Assembly: GCF_008831285.2 (NCBI RefSeq)
Contig: NC_045138.2
Span: 10,554,571-10,618,570 of the forward strand
Length of the DNA stretch: 64,000 bases
Direction of reading: 5' to 3'
Source of the DNA: Nymphaea colorata
Lineage: Eukaryota > Streptophyta > Magnoliopsida > Nymphaeales > Nymphaeaceae
Shown piece after piece: positions 1-12,385 of this stretch; position 1 is the stretch's first letter; each line of letters starts with the position of its first letter. The notes beneath the pieces were generated by a model, which saw only the letters and a program-made list of their open reading frames with translations, did not search any database and was not told the DNA's origin. The position numbers and the translations under genes are program-made.

Positions 1-394
1 TCTATGCAAGCTTACAGTCAAACACAGGTAGTAAATTGCACTTTCCAAACCTATTTATATTGTCTTGCAGGTGATCAGCCTAATAATTAGGCCAAGTTCC
101 TGCCATCGGATGAGTGTTCCTACAGTACGGGCCGAGATTCATTTATAGCCATGACTTTTTGAAGCCAATGTTATCTATATCCTACAATATAGAGCTGTAT
201 CTTATGATATGCATTTGTTTAGGTTGAAAAAACCTATACGTCATGGGTACGAAACACAAAATGCATCTGTGTCATGCCCATATCGGCCGCATCTTATGAT
301 AGGGCTCCCCTATTGTATGCTACAGCTGATACACCCGTATCTTACGATATTGGCTCTGTTTATCAAAAAGGGTCTGATGCCCCTTCTTTGTTGA

Positions 395-950
395 GATTTT
401 TTTAAAAGTTTCTCTCCCCTTTCATTTTCAACGCTTCTAAGAGCTGTGGAAGGATGAGTTTTCACCATTTAAAAAAAATAAATTGCCAAGAAATCACTGT
501 CTTAGGGGAGAAATCACCAGCTTGAAGGGATGAGGATAAGGATGAGAAGATAATGATTGATTATTGTATCGATTGAAAATACATGATGTTATTTAATCAT
601 AAAAATTATGTCAATTTTCATTTGACAGTGAACTACTATGGATTATATGTTTTGATGTAATGTAAATTAGACTTCATTTTATCAATGTGTTGTTCCTTGT
701 GAATGATAAATCATGAATGTTCATTATGTGTGTAATGAGCTTTTTGTATAGAACACATCTTTCCTGATTTTTCAATATTTTTCTGAATTTTTATCTATTT
801 ATCTTTTTTTTCTGATTTTTTATTAATTAAAAAATAAATTTACGATATGCTTATGATATGCGATATGTTATGATACGTGTATAGGTCAGCTCGACCGATA
901 TGCTTTACGATACGCTTTTATAACATTGTTTGAAGCAATTCACAATAGAC
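395..950. repeat. AT-rich dispersed repeat, copy 1
   Basis: AT-rich noncoding DNA with many variants of a GATATG/CGATAT word, for example around 840-910. A related stretch lies at about 51395-51795: both have a purine-rich block with 'aagatgaagaat'-like words, then 'attaaaaaataaattt' followed by 'gatatgct'. No coding potential was recognised. The parent element is unknown. Positions 1-394 hold similar low-complexity sequence with no gene I can support. Confidence 0.4.
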
Positions 951-1787
951 CACCTCCTAATCTCTGCAAATACAAAACCCAATGGAGGTAGGATAAAGAG
1001 GTGGACAGGCAGCTAAGGGGTCGGGATGAGACCCTTAAGGTGCTCAAGAAAACTTACAAAAAGGGCACTCAAATGAAACAGGTTTATAGCAGAAAAACCG
1101 CCAAGACAGACAACTTCAGGTCAGTAATTTAGGTTTAATTAAAAATATACTAGCCCTCAAAAAGGGACTGATGGAAAGGACAGTATAAAGCTTTCTCTAA
1201 AATATTTTGGGCTGTTTATTCATAGTACTCACACGGTTTGACAAGCCCCTGATTCCATTGTCCATACAGTATTTTATTTACCAAGGGCTGAAGGCACTCA
1301 CAGGAGCTGAAGAATACCATGTCACTCAGGTGCAGGTATGGGTGGACAAGAATTTCAAAAATTTGGGTACATGAATACAGATATATACTGAACAAGAGGA
1401 ATCATGATTCATAGTTCATAAAGAATAAAATGATAAACAAATATATCATTTGATGTAATTAGCATTAAACAGAATACCTAGAGCATTACAAAAACTAAAT
1501 GTTGAAAACCAGCAAAATAACTTACAAATCTGTTTTCCTCAAAAGAGCACAAACAATACATTATAAGCATTTTTATTTAATGAACCATTCATCCTGCTGA
1601 CAGAAATTATTTATTTTTTGAAAAATATAAAACATTTTGGAAAATAAAAATCACAGAAAATGAAAATGTGTTTCAAAATTCATACGGTCTGAAACATTAC
1701 AGACCAATACAGAGACGGCTTCTCCGGCGACAGTGGGTGGCAATGGACTCCATGTGTGTGTATGAGGATATATATATATATATATTG
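951..1787. other. no recognised feature; ends in a short (AT)n tract
   Basis: AT-rich DNA without a convincing exon. A short TA repeat (about 1769-1785) directly abuts the large hairpin that follows. If the missing last exon of PP7 lies left of the window, this is PP7 intron; otherwise it is 3' flank. Confidence 0.3.
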
Positions 1788-1964
1788 GAGACACCCTCCC
1801 CTTGTTTACCTTCACATTGCAGGCTGTGAATGTTCCCTTTTGTACAGAGCATGAGAGCAGGCAGTAACACCATAATTGGTGTTGTTACTGCCTCCTCACA
1901 TGCTCTGTACAAAAGGGAACATTCACAGCCTGCAATGTGAAGGTAAACAAGGGGAGGGTGTCTC
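1788..1964. repeat. 177-nt foldback with a perfect 66-bp stem
   Basis: The left arm 1788-1853 is the exact reverse complement of the right arm 1899-1964, 66 bp without a mismatch. Inside is a symmetrical 5-nt/5-nt internal loop, then a further 11-bp stem (1859-1869 with 1883-1893) and a 13-nt terminal loop. A transcript of either strand would fold into a long, nearly perfect hairpin. Candidates are a young MIRNA or siRNA-producing hairpin, a foldback/MITE insertion, or a recent inverted duplication. It matches no conserved plant microRNA that I know. It lies 809 nt downstream of the last identified PP7 exon, so it may be in a PP7 intron or 3' flank. Confidence 0.85.
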
Positions 1965-2772
1965 AAACATGTTTGCAGTTTCACTTAACCCTAAAAAAAG
2001 GATAGAACTGAACTTGGTCAGGGCTGTCTAATACCAAATTTGGACAAAAATCCTCAAGTGCATGGACCATTAGCAACATAGCATTGACCATGTCCTAGAT
2101 GAGTCCGACCCTGCACCCGTATCCACATGCATGCTAGCCTCATCAGGATAACTGAGTGGCTATTTTGCTGCGTCTGTGTGACATAATACTCCCACTTTCC
2201 TCCGAATATAATTCATTTGGGCTACAAACCAAGGTCATTGAGCAGCAAAGAATCAGGAAACAGGTAGGAGCATGACAAACCAACTTGGGAGAACACTGCC
2301 GTCTTACATCACAGGTTCTTCTAGTTCTCACTTGAGAACATGGTGAACAAGGAGCAAGGGTGATTTGGCACTGCTTTGGGTTGAAGGCTCCCTTAGAAAG
2401 GATCCATTAGTAATCCTCGCAAATAAAATCCAGTAGGGTTAGGATGAGTCAGGTTCCAGAGCTAGGCCTTAGTTGGAACCATGGGTGGTGATCCAAGATC
2501 GACCTATCATCCCTTTATAACTTGTAATTAGAGTTTAGCAGGGATGAAAGGAATTAATAAGAAGATAAGTGGAGGTTTTCTTCCTCCCTCGAGGCATGTT
2601 ACTTGGTGCTCTTATTTGAGGAACCCATCCAGATGCATGCCATCACTAATTCTGAATACTGAAATGTGCACATTGGCAGTTATTCTTTTTTTTTTTTTTA
2701 CTGTACTTCAGTTATTCCATAATACAGAAACCAAATTATCAGATAAAGGCAGTACTAGGGTATGATAAAAAC

Positions 2773-5700
2773 CTGAAATTGTGGATAGTCAGGAGCACTG
2801 AAAAGTGTGATCAACTTCCCTGATTCTACTTCGTGATCAATTGTGTAACCCTTCTGCATTGTTGCAAGTCCAGAACGTTTTTCTCTCGCATCAGGACCTT
2901 CATGTGATCTAATAATCAACTGCATTTCCAACAGTTAGTACTCCTTTACGTAAAAATTGAGATAACCAAAACAATAAAAGATCTGAAAAGCACGTCTGAA
3001 AATAATAGTATTTCTATCCACCAATTTGAAAACAGATAATGTTGCAAAAGAAAATCAAAATATTATTGCAATAGAAAAATATAGATTGCTTAAAAGATCA
3101 GTTCTAATTTTCTAAACAAAATTAAAGCCGCACACCAAATAAGTGGTTACAACTTCAGCTTCTTGGGCAACACATATATAGGATATTGCACTACTATGAA
3201 GCCACTTTTTATTGAAACAGACCACCTCATGAGAAAATGCTACAAAAGGATAGGAATTAAGTTTGAAGGAAGGCAAAGCTAATTACCCATTCACCAAGCT
3301 TGAAATGGGAAAAACTTCATGTTCCTAAGTACATGCTTTTGGTATTGAAATGAATACAAAGAGTTAAGCATGAAATATGTCCAGCTGGAACTTTGAAAGG
3401 GATATGTCTTATCATAATAAAAGATACACCCCATGATATGCTCAATGCAAATAAATGTCCTGACAGTAGTAATCAAATCATGGAGCTTCTTGACGTGCGC
3501 TAATGCACTACAACATGACCTTTTTTTTCTGCCAGTACGTTCCCAGAAAATACAGTACCTCCTATACTATATTCACAAAATGCATTACAAAGACCGTCTA
3601 AAGCAACCACAAATATGGCATCAAAGAATTTCACCAACTGTGGCATACCTCGTCAAGGCTACTTGGTGTTCTGTAACACAAAACACTCCAAGTACAACTT
3701 TCTTAATCACACAGACCTTACTAATACATACGTTGGCTATTGGCCATGCCTACCTTGACCAACTATACAAGATAGACAAACAAAGATCTTAAACTCAGAG
3801 TACAGTTCTTTATGAAAGAAAGAACAGAAAGAAGTAAGATATAATAGGAGCCTAAGAGATAGAATGACCAGAAAATAAAAACATCACTAACCTTTAGACT
3901 GTTCTTCTTCAGGAATTGCTCTGTACAGTCTGGACCCCATAAAAGGCCAATACCTCTCTCTTTATTTGGTGAAAGGCCAGGATTCATTGATGGATCTGAC
4001 CACAGAACATCACCAGGAATCAAGTTCAAACCCTCCCAAGGAGGGTCAAGAACCGTTCTCCTAGCTCTAGATAATTCCTCCAGACTTCCAAGGGTGAGGG
4101 ATTTGAGATTGATATTGGAAACTACTTTCCGTCCCTTCTTTGATTTAGCTCTCTTGGAAGAAGCAAATCCAATGCTGCGGAAAAGACCTCCGTGAGAGGT
4201 ATACACACAACCAGCTATGATGGAAGCCAAGGGGAGACCTTCAAAGCATCCCAAACATTTCCTAAAGACGTGTTTCCCCTGGTCACCATACTTGGCCATC
4301 ACCTCCTTTTCAAAGCCATAGACTGATGTGCAATATTTAGATTCATGGTTACCACGAAGAAGGAATACTCTTAGAGGTAAAAGAATCTGCACATGAATAA
4401 AACAACCCTGTTGGTAGAGAGATAAATGAAAAACGCTAATAGCATAGGCACCCAAGAACAAGTAAAAATTAAACAAGCATCCAAACTTAAAAATTAATTG
4501 AAGAGTTTCTTTTCTCGAATTTTTATTGTCCAGGTTTTTTTTTCTCATGCATCAGTGATTAGTCAAAACAGTTTGTTCTTCACAGAAAAATCTCAGCAAC
4601 TTAGAAAACTAAAAGATATACAAGAAATTTATGAAACTATGATTTTTTCTACATTTTCTAACAAAAACATTGATAAAACTTCAAAATAGTTATCTGAAAA
4701 AGGAAACAAAAAGGTTGCAATATATTAAGAAAGATTTCTTGAAGGATCATGCAAAAACATCATGAAAATATTGGGATTTTAAAATATCTTTGCAAGAAAT
4801 TGAAATTCGCAATATTTTCAAATTTATCTTGCTTTGGCAATACTAACTCAAATTTTCAAACTACTACGAGTATTTTGGAAATTTAAATGATATTTGTAAC
4901 TATGCTTAGAAGTGCCTTGCCAAAATCTGAGGTCAATCAATTAGTACTGCCTTAGCTAATGTAGTTTGCAAGGATAGTCACAATTCTGATCTTAATGTTA
5001 CAAAGCTGCCCAAGAGGTCATATGGCATATCCCTCTGAAACCATGATGCTTTAACCAAATTGTGCTAGATTTAAAGATCATTTACTATGTCTGATAACCT
5101 CGGATCTGAGATGTGAGGCTGATCTCTAATCCATCTTAACCCACTGCTGAAGCAAACAACGGATTTCATAACCGCAGATTTGATATCCAAATTGGGGAGG
5201 ACAAAGGATCCACAGTTTTAAGATCTGCATGGTAGCCTCTGATCTCAAATCAGATGCTACCAAACATACCTGACCAAAAATCCCTAAAACAACATATCAG
5301 TGGCACAAATCTAGCCCAAACAAAGGTAATCTCTTGGACAACAAGCATAGTAGGCAAAATCGTGGCTCGGACTCGGACCGGCTGAAGACGAGGTCACCAG
5401 GTCAGAAAGCTTGGAGACTTGGCTGTGTTAGGTGATAATTTTTATAGTGTATCTTTTCTATAAATACATGAAGAAGGTAAGTTTGTCAGGACTACATGTT
5501 TGATTTTTTCATCAACTAAAACTGAATAATATGTAATATGAGTATTTATGTATATTTAGTAAAGTTTGTGACATTTCGCAATTCAAAAAGTAACAAACTA
5601 GAAAAAGAACATGTAATTATCTCAGCTGACTCAGCATGCCTTGAGTTGTGACCCAATAAATGGACGATCCTAGCCGACACGGGCGAGTTGCGACTTGGAT

Positions 5701-7357
5701 CGGCAAGTTTACTAACTATGACAACAAGAAGGAAAATGGACTAGCAAATGAAGGGTACTTCATTCTGAACTTTGATTTTTTAATCTCAAAAACTTGATTC
5801 AAACTTTGATATTTTCAGCACACAAAACTAATAGTAGCTTAATAATACATCCATTATAGAGATATTAATCATTAAAGTCGTACCAGTTTCACTCCAAAAA
5901 ATGACATGTCCAGCCATGCATTTCTCCAGGTTTTACTACAATGCTACCAATGTATTCGCCAGTGTCCATCTTATCCCCATTGGGGCCATTGGGCAAAAAG
6001 AAGGGATTTAATTTCCATAGGAGCAGACAGGTACTCGCAACAGCCTAGGAACCACCTTTCGTTTTTGATACATACATGAACCCTACATTGTTATTATGTG
6101 GTTAAGTTTGTCACCCAAGTTTCATATCACATGATATCAAATAAGTTCCCGATCTCTCTCTCCCATTCAGCACCTTCCAGCTTGACTTTGGAACTTGGAT
6201 CTTTATAAGGTTCTAAGCTTAGCACTCTCTCTTCCAGAATCATGACAGTGAAAGCAGAAAGCAAACAGTAAAGCAGAATCAGTTCTGGTATCAAACAATT
6301 CATTTTTATTAGAGTAGAATCCACGCCCATATCAAATCTCTGTAAGGTTGTTAAATCAAACAATTCCTCTCTCATAAACCACGATGGAACTGCAAACACA
6401 AAGTTTTGAGAAGAATCCACGCTTATATCAATCTGATTAAGCGTAAATTTCCCCAACAATATTAGCAGGAGGAGAGCTGCCTCAAGTGGATGGGTACCGG
6501 AAAACTGACAAAACCAGTTCTGCATTACTACTCATCATCTCTTGACAAAACTTTAGCACTGGGAAACTTCCCCATTTGTCATCCCCTACCACCAACTCGC
6601 ATCCATGAATATTGAAGCACTCAATTCAATAACTCGTTTCGTACTTATAAGTTCTGGGCAACAGATCAACAAAATAGTAATGTCAACTCACAACATAAAC
6701 CCAGCTTATCAGTATCTTACCACCACCAATCCTCTCTCCTTCCTCTCTATAACTACAAAACTAGTCACGGATTCTGATTTCACAAAGTTGACACGAAAAA
6801 TTGAATATCTTGTCTCACCAGCTAAAAGAAAACCAAATATCAATCAAATCTTCAAAAAGAAAAGGAAATAAATAAATAAATTTTACCTTCCATGCCAGCA
6901 AAAGCAAAAAAACTTCCAAACCCCAAGCTCCCCTGTCAACGTAATCGCCGTTGAAGACATAGTATCGATCATCGGAAGGCGAACCTGCCTCCCGCAAAAG
7001 AAAGAGGAGGTCGTGCAGCTGGCCATGCACATCGCCCACAACCACAACCCTCTGATTGTCCCCGCTGGGGACGTCGATCCTCAAGCAATTGGGCTCGCCG
7101 TGGACGATCTTCGACGCAGTGAGGATGATCCGGTCGAGAACGGGGACGGGGAGGACGGAGGGGAAGTCGGAGGGTGCAACGCTCCTGGAAGACCACTCGA
7201 AGATGAAGGCAAGGTTCTCAACCCACTCCAGGGTCAGGGAACCATCGTCGGGCCAGGATATGGGAATCTGGACCGGCGATTTTCCGGCGCCACCAGTAGT
7301 GGGATTGGGCGGGGAAGGCACCTCCGCTGCGTTCGACGACCCATCTGCCGTGCACAT
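2773..7357 (-). CDS. PP7: Serine/threonine-protein phosphatase PP7, three exons, C-terminus not found
   Basis: Exons on the minus strand: 7357-6887 (157 codons), 4386-3892 (165 codons) and 2919-2773 (49 codons). All junctions are GT-AG and phase 0, giving 371 codons. PPP-family metal-binding motifs are in order: GDVHG (108-112), GDYVDRG (137-143), GNHE (169-172), HGGLF (222-226), RSHEG (about 326-330) and SAPDY (363-367). The N-terminal '[14 protein letters not shown]' block and a basic insert (about residues 232-247, rich in K/R) are typical of plant PP7. That insert is known in the family to bind calmodulin. From the Arabidopsis family, PP7 is a largely nuclear phosphatase linked to cryptochrome signalling and heat tolerance. 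The start ATG is the first after an in-frame upstream stop. About 40 C-terminal residues of the usual length (about 413) are missing; the last exon is probably left of the window, or lost. No frameshift or catalytic-residue loss was seen. Confidence 0.9.
4387..6886 (-). other. PP7 intron 1 (2.5 kb)
   Basis: It starts at the GT directly after the Lys-157 codon and ends with AG before 4386. It is AT-rich. At about 5360-5700 there is a patch of 'ctcggactcgg' and 'cggcaag' words that looks like the remains of an inserted repeat. Short open frames here (for example 6127-6525) show no known domain and are not called. Intron 2 (2920-3891) likewise holds nothing recognisable. Confidence 0.7.
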
Positions 7358-7950
7358 CCCTTCTTCCGCTATGCCTTTGTTTTTTTTTCTTTTAGGTTTT
7401 CTTCTAGAAATTTAAATTTACTGTTTTAAGTTTGAAAATGTTTTCAATCGTATTTGAAATTTGAAAATTTAACAAACAAAGAGCTCCGCTGGTTGCTTAC
7501 AGGCACCTCCTCTAACCTTCTTCCAGCTGAAGAAGCAGAAGGAGGAGAAAAAAAACAGAAGAAATCGGGAATGGAGGAGGTCGGCGGTTCGCTGGAACGT
7601 CACGGCGGCAGCCTCTGGACCTCGGAGGAGGTTTTCTTTTTGCTTGGGAAAATCTTCTAAGGTCCGGAAATTTATCCAGAATTCTACGAACGGCCTTTCC
7701 TTGTTTCACTTTTTAGCTAAAAGCTTCGACCCTTTGTTTTGACACGTGTTGCAGCATTGTTGTAAAATATCGATAACCAATGGTGTCTTGCTTCCAAAAC
7801 AGTACGGCACCTTCGGTGGTACGCAATATTTCATAGTATTTTTTTTTTAATTTTTGTAATATAATTTTTAAAAAAATTGTAACAGTTTGACTTTTAGCAA
7901 ATATAAATAATCGCTTTATATTTGAGAAATTACAAATAACTGCTTGATCT
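7358..7950 (-). promoter_or_regulatory. PP7 upstream region
   Basis: The first 80 bases upstream of the PP7 ATG are AT-rich with a pyrimidine/purine tract. Positions 7500-7650 are GC-rich, with GGAGG and CGGCGG words typical of a plant 5' UTR or core promoter. A G-box core (CACGTG, 7743-7748, within ACACGTGT) lies about 390 bp upstream of the ATG; G-boxes bind bZIP and bHLH factors. The transcription start cannot be located. Short frames on both strands at 7454-7709 have no recognisable domain. Confidence 0.4.
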
Positions 7951-8016
7951 TATGACATAGTTCACAGATTCTTATGACATAGTGCACAGATTCTTATGAC
8001 ATAGTTCACAAATGTG
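7951..8016. repeat. 22-bp tandem repeat, three copies
   Basis: Units at 7951-7972, 7973-7994 and 7995-8016 begin TATGACATAG. The second differs by one base in the first half, and the third diverges in its last bases. There are no spacers, so this is not a CRISPR array. Confidence 0.85.
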
Positions 8017-8769
8017 TGCTTCACTTAGATCTAGGCATCGAGTTACGTAACTCGAGCCCGAGTGAGTAACCTGGAGTAGCCAATTGAGTCAAGTTCCAAT
8101 TACGTAGGCGTTTTTGGATGACACCCTTATTTTATAACTGCTTTGGAAAAAATTCTTGTGAAAAAATTGTTTTCTAGTCATTTTTAAAAAATTTGTTTGT
8201 AAGTTTGGATGAGACACCTAAAACTCTTTTTCTTTTTCTTTTTTTTTTTGTATATAACCTTTCTGTTGGGAAGGGAGGACAGGCTATTCAATTCCTTTCA
8301 AAGCCTGCATAGCTTTTGTGTCATCTAAACACTTTAAAAAAAAACCTGTTGCAACCTTGCTAGGGGGTATTGCCCCTGACAAAACAATACTTTGGTAGAA
8401 AATTTGGCAAAGGAGGGTTGGACTCAAGTATGTCACATTCAGGGGGTTGATTTTTTTTTATGGACAAGCTGAACAGTCCAAACTATGGATCTGAGTAGGG
8501 CCAAATTGAATTAGAATACAAACAATATATGGCACAATTAAAAATTTTAATTTTTTTAATGCAAATTTTTTTTTTCAATTGGCTGAGGTGGGGCCATAGT
8601 CGAGGTGGCCCTCCCCCTCCCTTCGCCTGTCGTCTCATTGTTAAGTAACCAGAAAGCATTTGTCATTTTCATCCACTTAGTCTCTCAGCCACCTTTTCTT
8701 CCAACTAAAGGCATAACTTTACTCTTCCAACTTAAGCTTCCTAGCCATCCTGTTGGATAAGAAGAAACG
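8017..8769. other. no recognised feature between PP7 upstream region and LINE
   Basis: AT-rich DNA with several A/T homopolymer runs (for example about 8240 and 8450) and no recognisable coding or element boundary. Confidence 0.3.
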
Positions 8770-11520
8770 TCAGCCCCACCACATCCTAACACAACTTGAA
8801 AAAAAAAAAAAAACTGAAGGAAAGCCGTCAAGCCCTAAGGCCTTATCATTTGCAATTGAAAAGCTAGTCTCATGGATTTCCTCAGACGTCACTAGCCTAA
8901 GCAACATTTGATTGTAGGAGTAAGAGACCTTAGGGCCATCTTTTAGCTCATCAAAGTGAGTCATCATAGGCATCTACATTAAATAAATCATCAAAAAAGT
9001 TAGTATAATTTTACATATTGTCCGGTTGGGAGCTTACCTCCTCATGATGTTCCGCTTGCTCCACCTATTATTCTCATATGCTTGGAAAATTTAGTATTTT
9101 GGTTCGTATTACTGAGCCAAGACTTTCTTTCTTTCTGCTTCTTCCTTCAGGAACTGTTCAAGTTCTTGCCTTAGTAACCACTCCTCATTTTCATTTCATC
9201 CTGAAGTACCTCATTCTTTTGTATGAACCTCTAAGAGTGATTTGCAGATTTCTACTACACTGGAATTAATGTCATCAAAAATATTTTTGTTCCACAAAGA
9301 AAATGTTCTAGGAGTTTCTTCTAGCTTCACAATTACCTTGATCATTTTGTAGCCACATTGTGAGATCCGTCATGCCTGCTCAATGAGTTCCATGCAGCCA
9401 TTTCTTAGCATCTAGCATTAGTAAAATTTAAAAACACCCCTACCAACCCAACCATGGCCCATCGGTAGAGCACAAAGAATCAAAGGGTAATGGTCCAGGA
9501 TAACCGAGAAGCCACTCATAGGAGAAAATGAGAGTTCATTCTTAAGAAGCAGTTGTTACAGCAAGCAACCTGTCCAAAAGACATCGCATATTCTCTCCCC
9601 AAAAACGGTTGTTGCTCTAAGTGAAAGATTGAAACTCATCAACAACAACTCGTAGGTCCCTATCTTGGATAAAGTTCATAAGGGATTCACATGATAAGCG
9701 GGATGGGGCCTACCAGTTTTGTCCTATGAGGAAAACATTATATTGAAATATCCTACCAGAACGATAGATAAGTTCTATTGCATCACACTTATTTTCAAAT
9801 TCTTCAAGGAATCTACCCAGGGAGCAAAATGTGGATGCAGATAGACTCCATAGGACACAAAACTATTTTTGACTCAACCAGTCTAAGCACATATTGCTAT
9901 GCATTATTTAGTAACACTAATGGAAGTGACATGAAGGATTGAGGATTTCCAACCAATAACAATCCTAGCAATGTCCCCACAAAGTGCATCATTAGTAACA
10001 AAGACAAAGCCCTGATGGTTACGGCTCCACTTCTCAAAGTTGGCAGGGGACAAGAAAATGTCAAGCAAAACATGCAATTAATGTCATAGTTACAAATCAT
10101 ATACAACAGTGCCTTGTTGTGCTGAGACTCTTGTGTTGAGACTCAAGCTATACCTTAAACATTCCACAAATTCAAGTTTACAAAAATCACTTATGGCTGA
10201 TAAAGGAGAGAGAGAGACCAGGATATAACCTTTCAATGCTCCGAGCTATCACTGGTGGAGACCAGTTGCTGACCTCCTCCAACTTCCACGATAGCAACCA
10301 CCAGACCACTCCTTCTCTATCCTGGAGCTAAAAAGATCCTTAGGCATTCAGGATAGGGTCCGACATGGGCTGGTGTAATTTGCTATTCATCGTGGAACTC
10401 AGGCTCGCTTTGGCTTGAATCTTGCTCTCCATCACGGGGACATCATCTTTGGATTGAGATTGAAGCTTTAGATTGTTAATGACTTAAGGAATTTCTTACT
10501 CTTCCTTCTCTTCTTCTTGCTGCAAGGGGGTAGATCAAATATTGCTTTTGCTTTGTCATGCTTATTGTGGAATGAACTTGGCTTGTGAATTGTCTGAGAC
10601 ATATGCTAGGTTGCCCTTTCAGGAGCAGTTTTTATAGTGCTTGTTGCCATTGCCATGGCATCCCTATGTTTTCCTAAAACCCGGTGGAGGGGGAGAGCTA
10701 TTCATACCAGACCAAGGGGGACCTTGGCTTTGTTGGTGTAGTTGTCTCCTCCACGGTGGTTGTCGAGAAAATATTCACAAAGAAACCTACCTTTTATTTC
10801 ATGATGTGGGTTCAATCTTCTCCCATCAGGTTTTTTTTAGTTCATACATATGCATTTTGGGGTTATTTTCATTAGCCGCTTCCAATTGGGTAGTCACAGC
10901 TCCCTCATCAACCTTTTGTGTTGCGCCAACTAATGCCACAACAGCACAATGGGCTTGTGTTCTCCATCTTGACCTCAGACTCCAAATTTTGTAAGGCCTA
11001 AAAAGAGTTTATAGAGGTACTAACTAGAGGGGGGCCAGACTAGCCTGCAACAATATTCTTCCCCTGTCTTTTTTGGTTCTTCGTGATTTGAACTTCCTTT
11101 CAACCCTTTAGAACTTGTCTTCTCTTGCAATGGCACTGGTCCACTGACATTCTCCTTCACCCTGCAACTTTCTGTATGGTGGGTGTTTGATCTACAGGTA
11201 GCACACAAGCAAAGGCATTCCTCATACACCACTTTCTGAGGGAGGACTCATTCATAACCAACCTCTAGGTCATGACCAATTTGGGGACTAATCTAAGTGG
11301 GACATTGATGCACAACCTAGGATACCCCACCTTGGGCTTACTCTTTGTAAGAATATCTACTTCCATCAATTCATTGCCAAGGGCTTTGGCTACTCTACAT
11401 GGTTGCTCTATAGCAGAGTGGGTAGCCCTCGGAGGTGAATTTGTATTGGGAGACGGATGGTGTCTTCCACCTTCATCTCCATGTCAAGAGTCAATGGCTT
11501 GCCACTAGAATCCTACCTCC
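8770..11520 (-). pseudogene. Degenerate L1-type LINE (ORF1, endonuclease, start of RT), minus strand
   Basis: Read on the minus strand from right to left. First comes an ORF1-like part with 'GKPLTLD' (about 11490-11510), then a CCHC-like knuckle (CATC...HHTESC, about 11150-11205). Next is an endonuclease-like part with 'GDIARIVIGW' and 'SILHVTSI' (about 9940-10000) and a later 'FSPMSGFSVILDHYPL' block (about 9480-9530). The start of reverse transcriptase has 'DKALGLDG' (about 8835), matching the plant LINE pattern DKAPGPDG. Frameshifts and stops interrupt the reading throughout. Similarity stops just after the early RT motif, so the catalytic YADD, zinc-binding C-terminus and 3' end are missing. 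Plant L1 elements move by target-primed reverse transcription; this copy is dead. Exact ends and target duplication were not found. Confidence 0.65.
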
Positions 11521-11849
11521 TATCTTTCATGCTTCTTTCTTTTATATCACCACCAGCTGCCCAAACGAGTCAACCCTCATGAGGAAGGTGTTGGGTCGGG
11601 TTCAGCCTCAAGTGAGGACCCAGCCTGCCCACTCACTTGAGTGTGCAGGCGATGAAAAGAGGAAGGGCACCTGATGATGCCCTACCCCTCTCTCGCTCGT
11701 CTCTCCTTTGTTTCAAAAACGAGAGGGCTCTTCCCTCTTGCTCTCATACATAGCAAAACGAGAAGGGGAGGAGGAAGGCAAGAAGAGAAGGAGGTTAAAA
11801 ACGCAACAAGGCTATGTGGGTGAAGAAAGAGGGAATGAAGGCAGTCTTC

Positions 11850-12140
11850 ATTGAGTGATCTCTTTTTTTGTTTCTTTTAGGGTTCTTTCTTCCATTCATA
11901 TAAGAGAGTGCTATTCTTCTCTTGTGTCCATTGTTTTCCTTAAAACAATAGAGATATTGTTGCTGGTCTATTTGGTCCCCTTTGATATATATAAAGTCTC
12001 CTTGCTTGTGGTTTTTTACCCCATTATTGAGGGTTTTTCCATGTATACTTGGTGTGAATCTTTTTTGTTGTTTTATTCCTGCAATATGTTCACTTATTAT
12101 TCGAATTTCAGCATTACACGTATTATAGCAGTCATGAGCT
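11850..12140 (+). repeat. Candidate Copia 5' LTR, R/U5 portion
   Basis: A T-rich stretch with 'ttgagggtttttccatg' (about 12015), much like 'ctgagggtttttccacg' in the Copia LTR near 60670. It ends just before TGGTATGAGC (12141-12150), a degraded match to the initiator-tRNA primer site TGGTATCAGAGC. The left LTR boundary was not found, and no second LTR copy exists in the window. Confidence 0.35.
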
Positions 12141-12385
12141 TGGTATGAGCAGTTTTGTGCACTTTCTACTATCAAACTAGTTGGTTTGGGCTATTATATT
12201 GATGTTAAAGACTATCATTAGCTACGTAGTTATTGGATATATGTATTCTTGAAGTTTGAGAGCATCTGTGACAACATTAAGTGTTGATATTGGCTGGTTG
12301 TTGTCTTCTTAAGTATTCATTTGCAAGGGTAATATGTTTTTACCAGAATATATCCATATTGAGAGTTCTTTTACAAGATCGAAAG

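Noticed and set aside
2380-2430. Minus-strand 'SKGAFNPK' as a possible PP7 last exon
   Set aside because: It only faintly resembles 'NKGAY'. It lacks the following conserved PRPK and acidic tail, and no acceptor site gives the needed phase.
6127-6525. 132-codon minus-strand frame in PP7 intron 1
   Set aside because: No domain or known homology; it lies inside an intron with good GT-AG ends.
7013-7429. Plus-strand frames of 138 and 119 codons opposite PP7 exon 1
   Set aside because: Antisense shadows of a GC-rich exon whose minus-strand product is clearly PP7.
7951-8016. CRISPR-like repeat
   Set aside because: Units are directly adjacent without spacers, in a plant nuclear genome.
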